Below, in pieces: positions 58,390 to 64,000 of a stretch of DNA of 64,000 nucleotides; the stretch's first letter is position 1; every line of letters begins with the position of its first letter. Origin of the DNA: Blasia pusilla (taxonomy: Eukaryota > Marchantiophyta > Marchantiopsida > Blasiales). The notes under the pieces were generated by a model. It saw only the letters and a program-made list of their open reading frames with translations, made no database searches and was not told the origin of the DNA. A program made the position numbers and the translations under genes. The DNA is taken from contig CM114271.1 of assembly GCA_050084515.1 (NCBI GenBank), positions 62,496,001-62,560,000 of the forward strand, read 5' to 3'.

Positions 58390-61300
58390 CTCTTTAAGAA
58401 GGAAGGAGCTCTCACATAGCCAACACCACATTTGGTTCTAAAAATATATATTTAAAAATATATTTAGTTCTTTTAGAATAAAAATACCTACCACTCTACT
58501 TTGGCACGGGTTGGCGGATGGAGGGTTTAAGGGATGGAATTTCCCCATGAGAGGGCCCCACACTAGTTATCTCCTCATGTGGGGGGAAAGTTTCTCCCTT
58601 CCCCATCCCAAATTCCACCACCCCATTGAGAAATAATAGAATATAGGCCTCATTTTGAAAAAGAAAAATTCCTCCCTTCAATCGTACCTTCCACCTTTGC
58701 AGATTTTATAATTTTATAGTTTCTTTCAAAATAAAGTTTCCTTTACTCTTCCAGCCAACTTCCAAAATTCAGGACCTTTGTCCATATCTTAGTCCAAATT
58801 AGTTTGTAAATAGAAAATAGTCTAGTTTGAAAATTAGTTTGGGAAAAAGAAACAATAAAAAGATGAAGGAAAACATTCATTACAGTTTCTCTTAATTCCT
58901 AGAAAACTATTCTTTGTTTTTCTTAACCTCCCCCTCCTCAACGGAATCCTAATTTGTTTCTCCCTTTTGATGGATGTTATTAGGTCTATTTAAAAATCTT
59001 CTCAAGGGGAAGAGAAAATAAAAATAATTTTGAAGGTTGAAATTATGTGTGAGCATTATGAAAATACTCTTCTCTTACTTCAGGTATAAGTATTCATTTA
59101 TTTTGATCACTTAAGATGGACATGTGTTTTAAAACATGAAATCCCATCTTCTTATAATATCTATTGGCAAGAATTTATTGAACGGTAGACACCTTACCAT
59201 TTTAAGAAAACCAAAAACTTCCTTATTTTAAGGCGATATGATTTTCTTGTAGAATTATTCCAACTTTACAAAAAGCAAAGTACACATCATCATTTTCTTT
59301 TGAGTTAATATTTTTTGAAATAAGATTTTCCACATTGATTTAATAACCTCTTCTTTCAATTATCACATAAATGAAATGATTTAAGGTCCTATGGAAGGAA
59401 CTTTAGTTCCAAGACCTAACCCGTAGTTATGCCTTGGGATGTAAAGGGTTATTGAGACCCCTATTCTTCGTATAGTATGACATAATGAAGAACTCTCAAT
59501 CAAATGTAAGTTGTGCTCTTTTCACCACCCCTTTTTCACGGAGTTAGAGTTCTCATGGACCTTCAAGAATCCATCTACTTTGGCATTAGCATGGCATTAC
59601 TTATGGAGGCTACATAAGTGTTTTAACCCTAGGTTTGAGAAGCCAAAAAAGGTTCTCTTGGAGCATTTGTTTAGCCTTTAACCATTTTTTTTCTTCATAA
59701 TCTCAAAAATATTTTCAAAAACCATCGCCTGCATTTGATTTCTGATTGGAACTCATTTATCAAAGCTAAAAAAAACTCCAAATATGTGGGAAGAAAATCC
59801 TTTGATATGCATCAAGTTCTTGTATGGATGAATAAAAAATATGGGAGTTGGAGAGAGGAGGAAGAGAAGAACATGGAGGAATTTGAAGTGTTTCTCTAAT
59901 ACTTATTCCTTTCCTATCCAATGTTTTCAATATTAGATTCAATTCTTTCATCTCCTCAAGCCTAAACTTTGGGCCTTTTTTTTCACTTATGTTGGGTTTT
60001 GCCAAAGTTCATGGGATCTTTGGACCTCCTCCTCTCATGCATATGCTCATAGATCCCTGCATGCAATTTCACACATTTTTCTCTTTTTATGGTGTGAATG
60101 TGGGTTATAATTGGATCAAATGATTCCTCTTACTTTTCTCAATATTTTGCTACATGGTAGGTCTCACAATACTGCCTTGTCCCTTCATATCGATTATCAG
60201 TGGATTTCTTTACTTTTCCTTACATTCACTTTTTTTCGGTGTTTCAAATTTCCTTTCTTTTCTTTCTCCTCAAGTGTCAATTTTGGGTGTGATTGGTCTT
60301 GTTATGAATGTCTTGGCGAGTTCGCCCTCTACATACCAAGTGGGTTTTTTTTTAATAAAATTCTCTTATTAAGTATATTTTTTACAAGTTTTGTTTCATG
60401 TCAATATCTCTCACACTTCTTTCTTATTTTTTCAACACTATACCTCACTATGTTGACCTCATCTACATTTGTTGTCTCCTCAATGGAATTCTAGATTCAT
60501 ATTCTCGAGCCACTTTTTTTTTTATACCATATAGGCCTCTTCTCCTTTTTCCCTATGTTCAGTTATTCTTTGTTCTTCTTGAATAGTTTTTCAATCATCA
60601 ATTTATCTTTTCCTAATCATAATTTTCTCCATCTTAACCGGTTTTGGATGGATTCCAATCCTCTTATTATAGCTCTTATCCTAATACTTTATTACAATTC
60701 ATTATATTAACACTTGGTTCTATGGACATGCAATTGGACAATCCATCTTCTCATTCATAGAGTTTTACATGCCATCCTTAAGCAATAAACTCTCCCACTC
60801 CTTCCCCTCTTCGTCATAGATGTAGAGCTTTTACAACGGAAGGAACATTATCTGCACGACACTTCAGAAGTGACCAATTGGCCCGCACCGGCAAGGTCCG
60901 GCATATGGCATACCTGGTTGCGGGCCTATTATGCGGGTGCTGTGCGGGCCAGAGCGGGCTACAAAACGGGAAACGGATTCTTAGATTGGGTGTGGGCTCG
61001 ACAAGCATGGATCTCCGTTGCAAGTAGGGCACCCTTAGGTGAGGGCCGCAAGTACCTCGGCTGCATTATGTGATAGGCATTATATTGCTTGGTTAGTTAA
61101 TCCACTTTCTTGTAATCTCGTTCTCGTTTGAGTGCCCTTTATACCTTTATGAATTTGGAGCGGTCATACGTGATGACTATGAGGAAGTGGTTCAAGAAAT
61201 ATGTTCCACTCTAAATATTCATCCAAATTTGAGAAGTTATGCTATGTGGGAGTACAAATAGTGAATCTCATTCCATTTCTTTGCTCATTCTATGTTTATG

Positions 61301-62588
61301 ATATGCCTATTATCTTTTCGGGCCACACTACTTCCAAAGAATAAAGTATTCTCGATTAGCATATGCTACGCATCAAGATGATTCTATAGGTGGCCCACTT
61401 TTTTCCATTATATATTTGGTTTTATATTAGCCCAAGCATTTTCATCTTGCTTATTTTCTTCTATTGCTAATGATACCCACATGATAGGTCCTCCTTCCAA
61501 AGTGGTTTCTATTCTGCCTATGTTATGGAGCAACTCTCTATCTTAAACCTTCAAGTCCAAACTAGTAAATGTTAGGTATGGTCTTTTCCATACCTTCCTT
61601 CAACAGTCATCCCTGTTGATTTTACCATTTGTTGCGAAGGGATTCAAGTTCTTCTTCCTGTCTCGATTGGTTTCATATAGTATGTATCCTAATTCTTGGA
61701 TGAGGCCCTTTTGAAATATATAAAAAGGCATCATTTGTTTCTTTATCTAGGGGATCCCAAAGCTATCCATATGATTCTCTCCCAATGTTTTGTACGGCAT
61801 CCTTTGTACCTTATTCATAGTTGTCCTTCCACCTCAGAGTTCTTACATCAGTTACCCTCTTTCAAAACTTCTATCATGGAAACTTATAGTCAACTTTTTG
61901 GTCTTATTTTATTTGATGAAGATGAGAGTGTATTGGCTTCACGATAAGCTGTCTTGCCTTTTTCTTTTGGAGGTGTGGGGACTTCCTCCATGTATCTACA
62001 CAAAAATGTTATTGGGAGTGGGTTTTAGTCATCGAGATTATGACTTCAAGTTTGCTCCTTGGATGTCTCTAAGGACATGCAAGGGTATCTTGATGGATTA
62101 CGTGGCTTACGTAGAGGAGGGGGGTTTCTTATTCCAAACAGTGACTAAAATCTGTATGGGCTCTTCTGCTAGTTGCTATACAAGAAATTTTATCCCCTTT
62201 CAATCAATTGTCTATAAAAAAGGTTGATCAACTCCGAAAGCTTCTCTTTGAGACTTTGCACCAATAAACTTTTCCAATGTTCTATATGAGAAAACCTATG
62301 ACACACATCAAGCTTTTCTACAGCCATGTATGGGTATAAGAGTAAGGGGTTGGTTTATTGTACATCTTCTTATTCTTCCATCTCTTCTTCAATAGAGTAT
62401 ATTCTTGACAACTTTGTGGTTAAGCTTTAAACTTCCTCATCCTTATGTTCTAAGTGTGTCTAGTTGTGTATGCAAGGAGCCCATTAAAGCAAAGGGTATC
62501 CACATTTTCCACTGTGCATATTATGGAGACTGAATGGCAATCCGAGATGTGATCAGAGAGGCAATAACCATAGTGGTTTGTATTGTAG
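58390..62588. other. AT-rich intergenic sequence
   Basis: No recognised gene. Plus frames at 60111-60494 and 61790-62227 are hydrophobic and AT-driven. 58600-58625 carries ccttccccatcccaaatt, shared with the foldback at 29.54-29.83 kb. A more GC-rich patch at 60870-61070 has a 67-codon frame of unknown meaning. Confidence 0.4.
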
Positions 62589-63163
62589 TGTTATGGCCCT
62601 CATAACCAAATATGCACCATACAAAACATCAAAGCTATAGTGGGTTTGCATTAGGATGGAAACGCGTTAGAGTCTCATGAGCGAGACATGAGTTGGAGAA
62701 GCAACACATGAGTTGGAGAAGCGAGACGCAAGCCTCAATAGGTATCTCTAATGTCGTGCGCATAAAGAGTAGTAAAAATAAAGAGTAGTAAAACGGTACA
62801 CCCGGCCTAAAACTCCACTCCTCAATCTACATCGGCATATCGAGCCTCGTCCACCGTGTGCTATCAAGGAATCCGGACGCTAGCACCCTAGTCCTATCTC
62901 ACACTCATATAAGGGAGGTGCTCCAACGGCCCAACATAAGAAAGATGGCTTAGGAAAGCCACCTTCCTCTCTTATATAGGGTTGGGAAGAGCCAAAAGGC
63001 TCTTTCCCTAAAAATAGCCTTCCCCAGAAAAATAACCTCGCAGATATCGCTACACAACATACATCGCTGGTCACATCTACACCACACAACATCAATCTTC
63101 CCCACACATGGGTCGATCCATACATGTACAAAAATCAACTCATACATATACATGGAGATCACA
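62589..63163 (-). mobile_element. 3' LTR of a PHD-gypsy element
   Basis: On minus it begins TGTGATCTCCATG after the purine tract agaggggcggt and ends ...GGTTATGAGGGCCATAACA at 62589. It has a TATA-like ctatataagag (about 62975-62985). The gatgtatgttgtgtagcg segment near its start is shared with the LTR at 9.35-10.10 kb, so the two are related subfamilies. Confidence 0.65.
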
Positions 63164-63243
63164 CAACCGCCCCTCTAGCTGGCAGTTGGATCTCCCCAAC
63201 TCCAGATAGAAAATATCACATCTCTCTAACATGACCTACTACC

Positions 63244-63555
63244 CTATACACATCTCGGACACATCCATCGTCCCGTGGGAACCACATCAAGAGGGGGGGT
63301 CAGACATGACATATGCCCCCCTCGAGAACAACCATCACATACCAACATGGTGGCTGCACCCCTCGCAGATCCGCACAACATACACCTCAAGCATGCAGGT
63401 ACCATTGCACAGCTCGGATCCACCGTCCCGTCTATGTTCGGAAGATGACATGGCGCACATGATCCTTCCAAACCATACCTTTCCGTCCCTCCAACATGAG
63501 GACTCTGGTAGGTAATACCTCCGCACACGTAGGATTGTGCGCCCTGTAGTGACAT
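63244..63555 (-). CDS. PHD finger at the 3' end of a gypsy element
   Basis: A PHD finger is a C4HC3 zinc module that in host proteins reads histone H3 tails. All eight ligands are present in one open frame with canonical spacing: C58, C61 (CMLC), C73, C76 (VCDGC), H81, C84 (GHMSC), C99, C102 (WMCPRC); the frame ends one residue later. It follows CAPCHLPNIDGTVDPS, the linker also seen at 8.95 kb and 31.75 kb. A frameshift near 63480-63500 separates it from the integrase C-terminus. The conserved aromatic before the last cysteine pair (W97) is present. Binding specificity cannot be told. Confidence 0.75.
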   Translation of the reverse strand: MSLQGAQSYVCGGITYQSPHVGGTERYGLEGSCAPCHLPNIDGTVDPSCAMVPACLRCMLCGSARGAATMLVCDGCSRGGHMSCLTPPLDVVPTGRWMCPRCV

Positions 63556-64000
63556 CTAGCGTCGTGGGTGCCGCCTGCTGTAAATACACGTAATCTCCAG
63601 GATGAAACCTCCTAATCCCTGGACGATAACCTCCTCCACGAATGGTCGCGTACCTCATTGTATCTCTATGATGAGCAAATAGCTAAGTTCTCAAAGGCCA
63701 TAGGCATAACTCTATGAAAAACCTCCGCCCTCTGAGAACATGCTTGTACCCACACATCTGGATCATCAAGATCTAACACCTCCACCATGTCACGTCAAAT
63801 GGCTGTAGGTAAATCTGGCTCTCTCCCAAAGAGAAAAAAGTACAATGAAAATGACGCCAAGGATGCGTGCCGACTAAAGCGATAACCCATAGCCAACCAT
63901 GGCAACTGTAGGTCCCACTCCCTCAACTGTCCTTACTGCAAGCGATACTTGCGCAATCCTCTCTTCATCATCTGTACCACTCTCTCCGCCAACCCATCCG
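63556..64000 (-). pseudogene. Ty3/gypsy integrase C-terminal part (runs off window)
   Basis: On minus, YATIRGGGYRPGIRRFHPGD followed by YVYLQQAAPTTLDVTTGRT corresponds to RYATIRGGDYRSTIRRFH in the 31.9-kb integrase. Upstream (63660-64000) further integrase segments matching 32000-32300 occur with frame changes. The rest of the element lies outside the window, so whether this copy has the methyltransferase is unknown. Confidence 0.75.

Noticed and set aside
60111-62227. Hydrophobic plus-strand frames of 70-145 codons
   Set aside because: T-rich DNA gives Phe/Leu/Ile-rich frames; no transporter or receptor motif is seen.

Overview
This looks like a piece of a repeat-rich nuclear genome of a green plant. 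Genes are split by short GT-AG introns (about 145-555 bases), and most of the sequence between them is degraded retrotransposons, CACTA transposons, microsatellites and AT-rich DNA. Intron sizes and element mix would suit a bryophyte or another early-diverging streptophyte, but I cannot name the species. I saw no rRNA, tRNA or CRISPR array and no bacterial-style operon.

Host genes. (1) 827-2382 (+): the 3' exons of a plant alpha/beta hydrolase; the exons that should carry the catalytic serine are not visible. (2) 14328-17389 (+): an apparently intact five-exon cytochrome P450 of the CYP72 clan. I resolved all splice sites, and the exons add up to 536 codons plus a stop. A dense cluster of perfect palindromes, one containing a G-box, lies 0.6-0.7 kb upstream. 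(3) 20470-21210 (+): the conserved C-terminal part of an SCD2-like coiled-coil protein in one open exon. (4) 27366-28490 (-): a two-part gene for a basic, coiled-coil, probably organelle-targeted protein.

Mobile DNA. Three copies (8.86-10.10 kb on +, 30.9-38.4 kb on -, 62.6-64.0 kb on -) belong to one Ty3/gypsy lineage that carries a PHD finger after the integrase. The large copy at 31-38 kb also contains a recognisable cytosine-5 DNA methyltransferase between protease and integrase, and no reverse transcriptase is visible there. This is the most remarkable object in the window: a retroelement lineage with both a DNA-methylation writer and a histone-reader-type module. A different Ty3/gypsy fragment at 55.3-58.4 kb carries a classical chromodomain. 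Other elements are a Ty1/copia 5' fragment (46.5-48.0 kb) interrupted by a CACTA terminus, a CACTA TNP2 transposase (52.8-55.0 kb) with a 125-base relic at 11.75 kb, a probable Helitron 3' end near 40.88 kb, and LINE-like 3' ends that each run directly into a (TC)n tract (window start and 49.3-50.4 kb).

The remainder (2.4-8.6, 10.1-13.5, 17.4-19.4, 21.2-27.3, 38.5-46.4, 58.4-62.5 kb) is largely AT-rich, has only short unrecognised open frames, and holds several local tandem repeats listed below. All element coding regions except the terminal PHD finger carry stops or frameshifts, so the visible copies are probably inactive.
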